From positions 1 to 64,000 of the forward strand of contig NZ_PXUP01000011.1 of the NCBI RefSeq assembly GCF_003324185.1: 64,000 nucleotides of DNA, in the 5' to 3' direction. The stretch comes from Faecalibacterium prausnitzii (lineage in GTDB: Bacteria; Bacillota; Clostridia; Oscillospirales; Ruminococcaceae). The notes under the pieces are model-generated. The model was not told the origin of the DNA. It ran no database searches and saw only the letters and a list, made by a program, of their open reading frames with translations. Positions 41,359 through 53,400 of this stretch are shown here, piece by piece. A program made the position numbers and the translations under genes. Numbering within the stretch: the first letter of the stretch is position 1; every line of letters begins with the position of its first letter.

Positions 41359-41858
41359 AAGGTCTTACCTCCCCGGTCGTAGTACTTTTTCCAGTGCTTC
41401 TTTTCCCACTTGCGTTTCAGGATGACCTGGGCACCCAAGTCCGGCCCGCGGGGGATGACCATCAGCCCGGGGATGCCGTACAGCGCCGCCACCATGCGGT
41501 CGGCGTAAAGCTGGTCGCCCACCATGGCCATCTGGCGGTGTTTCACGCCCATGCGGTGCTGTGCTACCATCAGCGCAAAAGGCAGGGGCTTGGCGGCGCG
41601 GTACAGGTAGGCAAGACCCAGCTTTTCCGCAAAGGGGCGCACCCGCTTTTCCGCACCGTTGGAGACGATGGTCAGCTTTACCCCGGCCTTGCGCATGGCG
41701 GCAAGCCACGCGGCCACCTCCTCCGGCAGCTCCTGACTGCGGTCTGCGGTCAGGGTGTTGTCAATATCCAGCACAAGGGCCGTAATGCCCTTGGAAGCCA
41801 GCCATTCCGGTGTGATATGGGTAACGTCCTTAAAAACATATTCGGGGGTAATGAGCAT
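41355..41858 (-). CDS. YqeG-family HAD-IIIA phosphatase
   Basis: A 167-residue HAD phosphatase. Motif I is ALVLDIDNTLTADRS (nucleophile Asp), motif II LTIVSNGAEKR, the Lys is in AKPLPFAL, and motif IV is MAMVGDQLYADRMVA. YqeG proteins are short HAD enzymes related to mitochondrial phosphatidylglycerophosphate phosphatase; the bacterial substrate is not settled. The C-terminus is basic (RKWEKKHWKKYYD). It leads the two-gene unit with the endonuclease IV-like gene. A partial AACCCTCTCAGTC-type repeat (41865-41876) precedes it. Confidence 0.85.
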   Translation of the reverse strand: MLITPEYVFKDVTHITPEWLASKGITALVLDIDNTLTADRSQELPEEVAAWLAAMRKAGVKLTIVSNGAEKRVRPFAEKLGLAYLYRAAKPLPFALMVAQHRMGVKHRQMAMVGDQLYADRMVAALYGIPGLMVIPRGPDLGAQVILKRKWEKKHWKKYYDRGGKTL

Positions 41859-41908
41859 AAATAGACCCTCTCAGTCTGCCCTGCGCAAAGCAGCTTTAAA
41901 ATGAAAAT

Positions 41909-41935
41909 AGGGGAACCTGTATAACAGGCTCCCCT
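41909..41935 (-). terminator. Terminator of rpsU
   Basis: AGGGGAACCTGT pairs with ACAGGCTCCCCT; on the minus strand it is followed by ATTTTCATTTT. Confidence 0.75.
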
Positions 41936-41993
41936 ACATCGGCGTTAGCAACGCGTTTAAAATCTAAAGCAACGTGCGATTCCAAGCAATCAA

Positions 41994-42170
41994 TTACTTG
42001 AACTTGCGCTTGCGGGCTGCTTCGGACTTCTTCTTGCGCTTAACAGACGGCTTCTCGTAAGCCTCGCGCTTACGAACCTCTGCGAGCACACCGCTGCGAG
42101 CAGTGCTGCGCTTGAAGCGACGCAGTGCGCTTTCCAGCGACTCGCCCTCTTTAACACGAATTTCCGACAT
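41994..42170 (-). CDS. rpsU: 30S ribosomal protein S21
   Basis: A 58-residue basic protein read from ATG 42168-42170, preceded by [27 protein letters not shown] then a basic C-terminal tail ending ARKRKFK. S21 sits near the 3' end of 16S rRNA on the small subunit and assists initiation. It has its own promoter (42234-42262) and terminator, so it is a single-gene transcript here. Confidence 0.95.
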   Translation of the reverse strand: MSEIRVKEGESLESALRRFKRSTARSGVLAEVRKREAYEKPSVKRKKKSEAARKRKFK

Positions 42171-42233
42171 CTTATTCCCTCCCTTGGACCGTGAGGCAGG
42201 AATTTCGTTGTTACATGGTAACTAACAGTAGAC

Positions 42234-42262
42234 AGTATAGCGCATTTTATCCGGTTCGTCAA
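42234..42262 (-). promoter_or_regulatory. Promoter of rpsU
   Basis: Minus strand TTGACG (42257-42262), 17 bp, TATACT (42234-42239). Confidence 0.8.
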
Positions 42263-42391
42263 CCTTTTTTTGAAAGTTTTTGCTCAAAACTTTTGAAAGA
42301 TTTTTGAACAGACGCTGCCGGGTGTTTCCTGCGCTAAATCCGCCTCTGCGGGTGATGATATGTTCACGCTTATTCAGCGGAGCAGCAGTTC

Positions 42392-44941
<2,550 letters not shown>

Positions 44942-45005
44942 GTTTGTAATCAGCTCCAGACTTTAACCAAAATACCGTTGCTTGGGGGCGTGTATGCTTT
45001 TAAGG

Positions 45006-45123
45006 TACTTCCGGTACAAACCCTCTCAGTCAGGGCATTCGCCCTGCCAACTCCCCCAAGGGGGCGTTTTTGCCAACTTTCCCTATTGCGCCGCAATAAC
45101 AAAGAGGACTTTTACCGGAAGTA
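45006..45123. repeat. 118-bp MITE-like palindromic element with AACCCTCTCAGTC core
   Basis: Terminal inverted repeats TACTTCCGGTA (45006-45016) and TACCGGAAGTA (45113-45123), extended by ACCCTCT/AGAGG, enclose AACCCTCTCAGTC (45019-45031), AGGGCattcGCCCT and CTCCCCCaaGGGGG hairpins. It fills the leuS leader. There is no coding capacity. Confidence 0.6.
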
Positions 45124-45139
45124 GACCTGTTTGCCTTAA

Positions 45140-45523
45140 TTATTCAATGCTGCTATCCGGGGTCAGGTACTCCGAGATGTCCACCGGCTCGCCGTCTGCC
45201 CACAGGTGCTCCAGATCATAGTAAGCGCGGCTGTTGGGCACAAAGACGTGCACGATGACGTTGGAGTAATCCAGCAGCACCCAGTTCTTGGTGTCGTGAC
45301 CCTCAACGCTGTAGGGTTCCAGACCCTTCTGCGAAAGCTCGTACTCCACCTCGTCGGCCAGAGAGGCCACCTGCGTGGTGGAGGTACCGGAGGCGATGAC
45401 GAAGTAATCGGTCAGGACGGTCAGGCTTTCCACCTTGAGCACCCGCACATCCTGCGCCTTCTTCTTGTCCAAAATCTTGGCGATCTCAATGGCAAGCGCC
45501 TTGCTGTCGTTGAAATTATCCAT
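45140..45523 (-). CDS. rsfS: Ribosomal silencing factor RsfS
   Basis: A 127-residue protein starting MDNFNDSKALAIEIAKILDK (ATG after AAGGGAG; an upstream ATG adds 11 residues but lacks a ribosome binding site). The DUF143 core is seen in VLTDYFVIASGTSTTQVASL, YSVEGHDTKNWVLLDYSNVI and VHVFVPNSRAYYDLEHLWAD. It binds L14 and blocks subunit joining in starvation. It follows the LCP gene, in the usual nadD-yqeK-LCP-rsfS order. Confidence 0.9.
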   Translation of the reverse strand: MDNFNDSKALAIEIAKILDKKKAQDVRVLKVESLTVLTDYFVIASGTSTTQVASLADEVEYELSQKGLEPYSVEGHDTKNWVLLDYSNVIVHVFVPNSRAYYDLEHLWADGEPVDISEYLTPDSSIE

Positions 45524-45583
45524 GTGTTTCTCCCTTCTGTCGGAACACGCCCGCACCCGGTGTGCAGAGCATTGTTTTTGTTG

Positions 45584-46957
45584 TTACTGTCCGGTGCCCG
45601 CTGCCTGACCATCGGTGGTCACAGCGCCGGAAAGGTCGGTATCGCCGCTGAGGATGGCGTCGTCGGATTCCTTATCGATGCGTCCCATATACTGCACGTT
45701 GGCATCGGTGGATGCGCTGCCGTGGGGCCACTGGTCGGTGACCATGTGCAGCTCGCTTACCTCCACCGGGCCGGTGTAGGTGCAGAAATACTGATTGAGC
45801 AGGTTTGCGATGGAGCCGGCATCCGGCACCACGCAGGAGTAGCCGGCAAAGGAGTCGGTCTTGCCCACGTTGGGCACGCCCATGAACACCGGCGTCTGCG
45901 CCAGAATGATGTTGGAGCTGTCGATCTTGAGGAAGGACGCCAGCAGCTTTGCGATGGTGGTGATATCCATATCCGTGTGGATATAGTCCTTGAAGATCAG
46001 CGGCAGCTGGTTCAGGATATCGGTAATGCCCATGGCGCGGGCGCGCTTGAACAGGCCTGCGTAGAAGTAACGCTGCATATTCAAGCGGTCGATATCGGAG
46101 TTTGCGTAGCCGTCGCCGTGGCGGCAGCGCACAAAGAACTCCGCCGAGGCACCGTCCAGATTGCGGTAGCCCTTCAGCAGCTTACTGCCGCCGTAGGACA
46201 TATCCCGGGGGATATACACCTCAATGCCGCCGAAGTTATCCACCATTTCCACCAGCGCCTGCATATCAATGGTGACATAGTAGTCGATGGGCAGGTGGTA
46301 CTGGTCGTAGATGACATCTGCCAGCGCGGCAATGCTGCCACCGTTGGAAAGCGCCACCGAGTTGATCTGGTAGTTGGAAACGGCATAGGTCTTGCCGTTG
46401 GAGAGGGTAAGCTTGCGGTTCTGGGTAGTCACCAGCGTGTTGCGGGGGATCTGCAGCATCCGCAGCGCACCGCCCTTGATATCGAACTGGCAGTACAGGA
46501 TCATATCCGTCATGCCGTCGTTGGAGCTGGCGTCGCTGTAAGAGCGTCCCTCTTCAAAGTCGATGCCGCAGACCAGAATGTTGACCACATCGCCCTTGTA
46601 CTCCTCGGCGGTCTGGATCTCCTGTACGATGGAGGGGGCACTTTCCGCCGGGCGGATACTGTCCTCCACCTTGTTCACAAGGCTCACACCGTACACCACC
46701 ACACCGGAGATCACGGCGATCACCCCCATCACAATGGCAAAGGGCAGCCACAGCGGGGTCTTTTTCTTCTTTTTGCGGCGGCGCGGTGCGTCATTCCCGC
46801 CCATGTCGGGCTGTGCCGGGCGGCGGGGCGGCGGGGCGTGCTGTGCCCCGGCGGTGCTGCGGGTGTTCTGCTCCGGGGCAGCCTGCGGGGCGCGCGCCGC
46901 CTGACCCGGGCGGCTGAGTGAGCGGTCTGTATTGATATGGCGTGGCGTTTGGCTCAT
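45584..46957 (-). CDS. LytR-CpsA-Psr (LCP) family cell-wall ligase
   Basis: A 457-residue protein. A Pro/Arg-rich cytoplasmic N-terminus ends in RRRKKKKK, then one membrane helix (LPFAIVMGVIAVISGVVVYG) and the LCP domain with VNILVCGIDFEEGRSYSDAS, NDGMTDMILYCQFD, RMLQIPRNTLV and FFVRCRHGDGYANSDIDRLN, including the Arg and Asp residues that hold pyrophosphate and lipid. LCP enzymes join teichoic acids or capsule to peptidoglycan. The C-terminus is Thr/Gly-rich. It has its own promoter at 47026-47054. Confidence 0.85.
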   Translation of the reverse strand: MSQTPRHINTDRSLSRPGQAARAPQAAPEQNTRSTAGAQHAPPPRRPAQPDMGGNDAPRRRKKKKKTPLWLPFAIVMGVIAVISGVVVYGVSLVNKVEDSIRPAESAPSIVQEIQTAEEYKGDVVNILVCGIDFEEGRSYSDASSNDGMTDMILYCQFDIKGGALRMLQIPRNTLVTTQNRKLTLSNGKTYAVSNYQINSVALSNGGSIAALADVIYDQYHLPIDYYVTIDMQALVEMVDNFGGIEVYIPRDMSYGGSKLLKGYRNLDGASAEFFVRCRHGDGYANSDIDRLNMQRYFYAGLFKRARAMGITDILNQLPLIFKDYIHTDMDITTIAKLLASFLKIDSSNIILAQTPVFMGVPNVGKTDSFAGYSCVVPDAGSIANLLNQYFCTYTGPVEVSELHMVTDQWPHGSASTDANVQYMGRIDKESDDAILSGDTDLSGAVTTDGQAAGTGQ

Positions 46958-47025
46958 GCTTTTTGTATCCTCCAGCTTTTCACTGCTCTGCAGAGTTTTT
47001 CACCTGCAGACCTGTCATATCCTTC

Positions 47026-47054
47026 AGTATAGCATGGTACGGCAAAATCTGCAA
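47026..47054 (-). promoter_or_regulatory. Promoter of the LCP-rsfS unit
   Basis: Minus strand TTGCAG (47049-47054), 17 bp, TATACT (47026-47031). Confidence 0.75.
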
Positions 47055-47104
47055 TTGTTTTATCCGGGGATGTCCGGAACCATTTTTAATCGGCGTCCGG
47101 CTCT

Positions 47105-47683
47105 TCACCCTTCATTCTGCCCGCTGTGCGCTAAGATATCCTCGTAGGCGGCCTTGCTTTCGGGGTCTAAGGGCTTGCCCTCGGACAGCACAAAACCGTT
47201 CGTCTGCCGGAGCGCTGCCAACATGGCTACGTCCAAGTCCTTCATTTCCAGCTTGCGCAGCTTTTCTACCCCGGGCCAGTCCCGCTCGGCACTGGTCATA
47301 TCGGCCAAATACAGGATCTTGTCCAGCTGGGTCATGCCCGCCTTGCCTGCGGTATGGCAGGCGATAGCGCTGAGCACGGCTTCGTCCGTAACACCCCACT
47401 CGGTACGCGCCAGAATGGCGGCGCAGATGCCGTGCCACACCGGCGTGGGGCGTGCTTCGCCGCCCTGCGCGTATTCCGGGTGCGCCTGCATGATGGCGCG
47501 CATCTCGTCTTTGGGCAGTTCCTTGGCGGCATCGTGCAAAAGCGCAGCCAGTGCGGCCTGCTCCGGGTCGGTGCCATAGTGCTTGGCCAGCTTGACGGCC
47601 ATTTTTTTCACGTTGATGGTATGCTCGTAGCGCTTATCGCTCAAGCGGCTGCGCACAAGCTCCTTTGCCTGTTTCAGCTCCAT
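47105..47683 (-). CDS. yqeK: YqeK-type HD phosphohydrolase (Ap4A hydrolase)
   Basis: A 192-residue HD-domain protein: RYEHTINVKKMAVKLAKHYG supplies the first His, ALLHDAAKELPKDEM the HD pair, and HGICAAILARTEWGVTDEAV and HTAGKAGMTQLDKILYLADM the later metal ligands. YqeK symmetrically splits diadenosine tetraphosphate to ADP. It directly follows nadD (1 bp), the normal clostridial and bacillar order. Confidence 0.85.
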   Translation of the reverse strand: MELKQAKELVRSRLSDKRYEHTINVKKMAVKLAKHYGTDPEQAALAALLHDAAKELPKDEMRAIMQAHPEYAQGGEARPTPVWHGICAAILARTEWGVTDEAVLSAIACHTAGKAGMTQLDKILYLADMTSAERDWPGVEKLRKLEMKDLDVAMLAALRQTNGFVLSEGKPLDPESKAAYEDILAHSGQNEG

Positions 47684-48322
47684 TTATCTGCTACTTCCTT
47701 CTGTGTTCCGATATAGTCCCTCTCGCCGGATGACGCTGCGCACTTCCTCCGGCAGTTCGGTTTTGCACTCTTCTCCGGCGGCAAGCCGGGCCCGCAGCTG
47801 GCTGCTTGCCATAGGCAGCGCCTGCACGGGGGCAAACAGGATGCGTCCGCCCGACGGGTCCAGCAGCTTTGCCTTTGCGTGCAGCGCCGGGGCATCGCCG
47901 ATATCCCGGCTGGTGACCACTACCCGCGCAAGGCGCAGGATATCCTGCCAGCGGTGCCAGCCCTCAAAGCTGAGCAGCATATCGCTGCCAATGGCCAAGT
48001 ACAGTATAGCGCCGGGGTTTTCCCGCGCCAGCATTTCCAGCGTGAGCACGGTATAATTGCGGCTGCCCGCTGCGGCCTGCGCCACCTCCCAGCCGCTTAC
48101 TTCCAGCGGCGGCATCCCGGGCTCCTGCGCCAGCGCCGCAAAGCACCGGCACATTTCCAGCCGCAGCGCACCGGAGGCGTTCGTCCCCTCCTTAAAAGGG
48201 GAGGTTCCTGCCGGCATCACCACGATCTTATCCGGGTGCACACGCTCTGCCGCTGCACGCAGATTATTCAGGTGGCCGTTATGGGGCGGGTCGAAGCTGC
48301 CGCCATAGAGAAGGATCTTCAT
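47684..48322 (-). CDS. nadD: Nicotinate-nucleotide adenylyltransferase
   Basis: A 212-residue nucleotidyltransferase with GGSFDPPHNGHLNNLRAA (HxGH) at the N-terminus, DKIVVMPAGTSPFKEG, IGSDMLLSFEGWHRWQDI and a C-terminal SSQLRARLAAGEE replacing the usual ISSTxIR. It adenylates nicotinate mononucleotide in NAD synthesis. It lies between yhbY (1-bp gap upstream) and yqeK and may be part of one transcript from yhbY. Confidence 0.95.
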   Translation of the reverse strand: MKILLYGGSFDPPHNGHLNNLRAAAERVHPDKIVVMPAGTSPFKEGTNASGALRLEMCRCFAALAQEPGMPPLEVSGWEVAQAAAGSRNYTVLTLEMLARENPGAILYLAIGSDMLLSFEGWHRWQDILRLARVVVTSRDIGDAPALHAKAKLLDPSGGRILFAPVQALPMASSQLRARLAAGEECKTELPEEVRSVIRREGLYRNTEGSSR

Positions 48323-48323
48323 C

Positions 48324-48620
48324 TTACTTCAGCAGGGCAGCGTAGGCGCTGTCCTTTTTCTTCTGCAGATACAGCACGAACTTGGAGCCGATGACCTGCA
48401 CGCAGTCTGCGCCGGTGGCCTCGGCCAGCTTGGTAGCGGCCTCGCGGGCGTTGTACATGCTGTTTTCCAGCACTTTGAGCTTAATGAGCTCCCGGGCATC
48501 CAGACAGTCCTTGACGCCTTGGATCAGGGTCTCGTCGATCTCGCCCTTACCCACGATGTAAACGGGGTCCATGGTATTTGCCTTGCCGCGCAGAATGGCG
48601 CGCTGTTTGCTAGTCAGCAT
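48324..48620 (-). CDS. yhbY: YhbY-type CRM RNA-binding protein
   Basis: A 98-residue single CRM-domain protein: LTSKQRAILRGKANTMDPVY, then VGKGEIDETLIQGVKDCLDA with the GxxG-like loop, and ATGADCVQVIGSKFVLYLQK. It associates with pre-50S particles. It is first in the yhbY-nadD-yqeK run. Confidence 0.85.
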   Translation of the reverse strand: MLTSKQRAILRGKANTMDPVYIVGKGEIDETLIQGVKDCLDARELIKLKVLENSMYNAREAATKLAEATGADCVQVIGSKFVLYLQKKKDSAYAALLK

Positions 48621-48661
48621 AGTTTTTCTCCTTTATTTTCAATAGAACTTATTTTTTGTCT

Positions 48662-48696
48662 GTGAAATGAAACTGACGCAGTCAGTTTCATTTCAC
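48662..48696 (-). terminator. Perfect 16-bp hairpin overlapping the rdgB stop codon
   Basis: GTGAAATGAAACTGAC (48662-48677) pairs with GTCAGTTTCATTTCAC (48681-48696). The rdgB TGA lies inside the stem. There is no T-run, so it may act as an RNA 3'-end stabiliser or repeat relic related to the 97-bp repeats. Confidence 0.5.
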
Positions 48697-49328
48697 TCCC
48701 CCAGAAAGCTGGGCAGCTGGTTTTCCAGCGCTGCCAGCGCGTTGCCGCGGTGGCTGATGGCGTCCTTTTCGTCCGGGGTCAGCTGGGCGTAGCTGCGTTT
48801 CTCGGTGTTGGGGCGCTTGTCCGTTTTGCCCACGCCGCAGTCGGCGGGGATGAACAGCGGGTCGTAGCCAAAACCGTAGTCGCCGCACAGCCGCGTAAAG
48901 GCGATGCTGCCCGGGCACTCGCCCATGCAGGTCAGGTGCCGACCGTCCGGCAGGATGAAGCACACCGCCGAGACGAACTTTGCCCCCCGCTGCCCGGCAG
49001 GCACCGCCTGCATGGCAGCCAGAAGCTTATCGTTGTTGGCTTCATCGTCGCCGTGGTGGCCGCAGTAGCGGGCGCTGTACACGCCGGGTGCGCCGTCCAG
49101 CGCGTCCACACACAGGCCGGAGTCATCGGCGATGGTAGGCAGGCCGCTGGCCTTGCAGATGGTCTCGGCCTTGATGAGGGCGTTTTCCGCAAAGGTGGTG
49201 CCGGTCTCCTCCGGCTCGATGGTGATGCCCAGCTCCTTCTGGCTGACCACCTCATGTCCCTGCGCTTCCAGAATGCGGCGCAGCTCGCGAAGCTTTCCGG
49301 CGTTGCCGGTGGCTGCACAAATTTTCAT
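48693..49328 (-). CDS. rdgB: XTP/dITP diphosphatase (RdgB/HAM1)
   Basis: A 211-residue enzyme from MKICAATGNAGKLRELRRIL (ATG after AAGGAG; upstream in-frame sequence crosses an intergenic repeat). Signature motifs are TIADDSGLCVDALDGAPGVY, FTRLCGDYGFGYDPLFIPAD and KDAISHRGNALAAL. It removes deaminated purine nucleotides from the pool. It lies downstream of ftsY with a 143-bp repeat-containing gap. Confidence 0.9.
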   Translation of the reverse strand: MKICAATGNAGKLRELRRILEAQGHEVVSQKELGITIEPEETGTTFAENALIKAETICKASGLPTIADDSGLCVDALDGAPGVYSARYCGHHGDDEANNDKLLAAMQAVPAGQRGAKFVSAVCFILPDGRHLTCMGECPGSIAFTRLCGDYGFGYDPLFIPADCGVGKTDKRPNTEKRSYAQLTPDEKDAISHRGNALAALENQLPSFLGE

Positions 49329-49349
49329 CTTGATACTCCTTCCGCTTTC

Positions 49350-49467
49350 AAAGCTCCCCCTGAGAGGAAAGACTCTCCCCGGCCGGGGAGAGATGGCGCG
49401 TCCAGCGCCAGAGAGGGGAATCTCCGTTTCCGCGCCGCTGTAAGCAGACGGAACGGTGAGAGGGTTT
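49350..49467. repeat. Intergenic palindromic repeat with CTCTCA motifs (rdgB-ftsY)
   Basis: AGCTCCCCCTGAGAGG, CTCTCCCCggCCGGGGAGAG and GGCGCGtccaGCGCC hairpins are followed by CGGTGAGAGGGTTTT (minus strand AAAACCCTCTCACCG), related to the AACCCTCTCAGTC family. No gene. Confidence 0.5.
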
Positions 49468-49471
49468 TGTT

Positions 49472-50410
49472 TTAATGCTTCCATTCACGGGGGAGCAGCT
49501 CTTCCACAAAGCCCTCCGGGGTGAAGGGCAGCAGGTCGTCGATGCCCTCGCCCACGCCGATAAAGCGTACCGGCAGGCCCAGACGCTGCTTGACCGCCAC
49601 AACGCAGCCGCCCTTGGCGGTGCCGTCCAGCTTGGTCAGGATGATGCCGGTGGCATCGGCAGCCTTGCAGAACTCCTTGGCCTGACTGATGGCGTTCTGC
49701 CCGGTGATGGCATCCAGCACCAGCAGGGTCTCAAGGCTGGCTTCCGGGCTTGCCTTTTTGACGCTGCGGCTGATCTTGGAAAGTTCTGCCATCAGGTTTG
49801 ATTTGTTGTGCAGACGGCCTGCGGTGTCCGCAATGACCATATCATAGCCGCGTGCGGTGGCAGACTTGACCGTATCAAAGATGACGGCAGCGGGGTCTGC
49901 ACCTTCGCCTGCGCTGACGATGGGCACACCGGCGCGGCTTGCCCAGATCTCCAGCTGCTCGCTGGCAGCAGCGCGGAAGGTGTCACCGGCGGCCAGCATG
50001 ACCCGCTTGCCCTGCCGGGTGTAATAATCGGCCAGCTTGGCAATGCTGGTGGTCTTGCCCACGCCGTTGACGCCGATGACCAGAATGACGGCGGGCTTGC
50101 CGTCCAGCGCCATCTCGGCCTCCGGGGTCATCTCCTCGGCAATGATGTCGCGCAGGGCATCTGCGGCCTGCTCACCGGTTTTCAGCCCCTTGTCGCGCAC
50201 ACGATTGCGGAGTTTGTCCACCAGATGCACCGCCACCTCACCGCCTACGTCGGCAAGGATCAGCTGCTCCTCCAGATCATCGTACATTTCATCGTCGATG
50301 ACGCTGCCGGTCAGGGTGTTCATAATGCTGCCCCAGAAGCCGGTGCGGGTCTTTTCCAGACCCGTTTTCATCTTGTCTTTTTCTTTTTTTCCAAATCCGA
50401 AGAACGCCAT
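49472..50410 (-). CDS. ftsY: Signal recognition particle receptor FtsY
   Basis: A 312-residue NG-type receptor with a short N-terminus and no long acidic A domain: [15 protein letters not shown]. The GTPase motifs are [20 protein letters not shown] (G1), [20 protein letters not shown] (IBD), [20 protein letters not shown] (G3) and [16 protein letters not shown] (G4). It docks SRP-ribosome complexes at the membrane. It directly follows smc (35 bp). No ffh is in the window. Confidence 0.95.
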   Translation of the reverse strand: MAFFGFGKKEKDKMKTGLEKTRTGFWGSIMNTLTGSVIDDEMYDDLEEQLILADVGGEVAVHLVDKLRNRVRDKGLKTGEQAADALRDIIAEEMTPEAEMALDGKPAVILVIGVNGVGKTTSIAKLADYYTRQGKRVMLAAGDTFRAAASEQLEIWASRAGVPIVSAGEGADPAAVIFDTVKSATARGYDMVIADTAGRLHNKSNLMAELSKISRSVKKASPEASLETLLVLDAITGQNAISQAKEFCKAADATGIILTKLDGTAKGGCVVAVKQRLGLPVRFIGVGEGIDDLLPFTPEGFVEELLPREWKH

Positions 50411-50445
50411 AGTGGTCCTCCTATCTATTTTCTGTTTATTTTATA

Positions 50446-53400
50446 TCAGGAAACCAGCGTTGCGTCAACCTGTTCCAGATCCAGCTTGAGCAGCTTGGAC
50501 ACGCCGTCCTCCTGCATGGTAACGCCATACAGCACGTTGGCGGCCTCCATGGTGCCGCGGCGGTGGGTGATGACGATGAACTGGGTCTTATCGCTGATAC
50601 GGCGCAGATACTGGGCAAACCGCACCACGTTGGCATCGTCCAAGGCGGCTTCGATCTCGTCCAGAATGCAGAAGGGCGCAGGGTTCACCGCCAGAATGGC
50701 AAAGTAGATGCTGATAGCCACCAGCGCCTGCTCGCCGCCGGAAAGGGCTTCCAGATTCTTGATGACCTTGCCCGGCGGTGCCACCCGGATGCCGATGCCG
50801 CAGGCCAGCACATCGCTTTCGTCCTCCAGCACAAGGCTGGCTTCGCCGCCGCCGAACAGCTCGGTGAATACGCGGCTGAAGTTTTCGTTGATGGCACGGA
50901 AGCTGTCGGTGAAGATCTCCCGCATCTGGGCGGAAAGCTTTGCGATCATGCGGCTCAGCTCGTTGCGGCTCTCCTCCACGTCGGTCACCTGACGGGACAG
51001 ATCATCGTAGCGGGCTTTGACTTCCTTGTACTCCTCGATGGCGCTTACGTTCACGCTGCCAAGGGCGCGGATCTTGCCGCGCAGGTCGGCCACCTGTGCC
51101 CGCAGCGCGGTCAGGCTGTCGAACTCCACGCACAGCTCCTCGGCCTGACTGACTGAGAGCTGGTACTCGTCCCACAGCTTTGCTACGGTCTGATCGTACT
51201 CGGTCTCTGCAGCGGCCTTGCGCTCGGCGAGACGCGCCATCTCCCGGCCCATCTCCTCGCGGCTGTCGGAGGCGGTGCGGGCTTTTGCCAGCGCTTCCGT
51301 TTCCTTCTGCTGGCAGGCAAGCCGCTTTTCGGTGGCTTCGCGGATGGCCTGCTCCTTTTGGGTGATAGTGGTCTGGCTGTCGGTCTTGGCCTTGCGGATA
51401 GCTGCGATCTCGGTGCGGCAGGCTTCGCTGCGGGCGGCAAGGGCGGCAAGGCTTTCTTCCAGCGCGGTGCGGCGGGCAGCGGCGTCCTTGGCACGCTGTT
51501 CCAACGCGGCGATCTGGCTGTAAGCCAGCTCTGCATCCTTGCGGCGGGTCACCTGTTCCAGCCGCTTGGCGCTGAGCGCCTGTGCCAGCTGGTTCTGCTG
51601 GGTCAGAAAGCTGTCGCTGCCCTCTGCAATGCGGCTCAGCTCGGCGGTCAGCTGCTCGATCTGCGCCGTCAGTTCTGCCTGCTGCAAGGCAGCGGCATCG
51701 GCCTTGGCGCGGCTGTCGTTCAAAGCAGCCTGCAAGGCGTCCATCTGCTGCTGTGCGTTCTGCACGGCAGTTTCCAGCTGGGCAGCGGCGGCTTCCAGCC
51801 GCTTCTGCTCCGCCTCTGCACGCACCCGGTCGTTGGCGGCAGTGATCTGCTCGCTGGCGGTGGCGGTCAGCTCTGCCTGCAAAGCATCTGCCTGCTCTTT
51901 GCACTGGTCGGTCTTTTCCTGTGCGGCAAGGCAGTCCTTTTGCAGCTTGGCCGCCTTCAGGCGCAGTTCTTCCATTTCCTGCTTGCGGGTGAACAGACCG
52001 GCGCTGCGCTGCACGCTGCCGCCGGTAAAGCTGCCGCCTGCATTGATCACCTGTCCGTCCATGGTAACCACCTTGTTGTGGTAGCCGTTGTCCCGCGCCA
52101 CGCGGGAGGCTTCGTTGATATCCTCCACCACGATGATGCGCCCCAGCAGGTTCGAGACGATATTCTCGTACCGGGGGTCGGCCTGCACCAGCGCAGAGGC
52201 CAGCCGTGCCGTGCCGGACAGCCGCCCCCGGAACACGCCGGGCTGCACGGTATCCAGCGGCAGAAAGGTGGCACGGCCTGCATGGTCATTGCGCAGCAGG
52301 GCGATAGCGGCTTTCGCGGCGGCTTCGTTCTCCACCACGATGTTCTGCAATGCACCGCCCAGTGCGGTCTCGATGGCAACCTCGCACCCGGGCTCCACCT
52401 TCAGGATGGTGGATACCGGCCCCAGAACGCCCCGCAGACGGCGGGCTCCGGCGGCGCGCATGACCGCACGCACCGAGTTCTGGTAGCCGTCCATGTTCTT
52501 TTCCAGCTCCCGCAGCACCGAAAGGCGCTGCCGGGCGGCATCCAGTTCCCTGCCCAGCCGCTGCTCGGCGGTATCGGCTTCGTCCAGCGCGGCCTTGCGG
52601 CTGCGCAGCTTGAGTTCCAGACCGGAGCGGATATTGCCCAGCTGCTTTTCGTTTTCTTTCAGCGTCTGGCGGTACTTTACGGTATCGGCCAGATCCTGCT
52701 TGGTTTCTTCCAGCTGTGCGGCGGCATCCCGGGTGCTCTGCTCCAGCGCGGGCAGACGCTGCCGGGCGGTGTCTCCGGCGGCTTCGGCGGCAGCCTGTGC
52801 CACCTGTGCCTCGGTACGCTTTGCGGTGCGGTCGGCAAGCTCTGCCCGCAGGCTGTCCTTGCGGGCACCGCTGGCGGTGCTGGCATCTGCCAGCCGGGCA
52901 AGTTCGGCGTTCAGCGCCTCGATCTCTGCCGCAAGCTTTTCGCCTGCCGCCTCCATGGTCTTTGCCACAGCGCGGTGGCGCTGCAAGGCGGCATCCGCTT
53001 CGGCGGTATCCTGCTGCCCGGCGGCGATCTCCTGTTGTAAGGAAGCTGCGCTCTCGTCATTGCGCAGAATGTCGTTTTCCAGCACAGCGATGCGGCTTTC
53101 GGAGCCGCTGATCTGCTGGGTGATGCTGCGGATATCCCCATTCAGGCGCTCGACAGCAACCGTCAGCTGCTGTGCCTGCATACGGATCTCCTCAGCCTCC
53201 TGCTCGGCGGCTTTGGTTTCCCGGTCGAAACGCTCGTAGTCGGTCTGGGCGGTCTCGTAGTCCCGCACCTGCTGGCGCACAGCTTCCCGGGCGCGGTGCA
53301 CCCCATCGGTCCACAGGGTCACTTCCAGCGTTTTGCGCTGGGCGCTCAGTTCCAGAAACTTCTGTGCCTTGGCGCTTTCTTTTTCCAGCGGGCCCACCCG

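Noticed and set aside
44942-45139. Possible T-box in the leuS leader
   Set aside because: I could not find the T-box sequence or a specifier loop; the leader is filled by a palindromic repeat.
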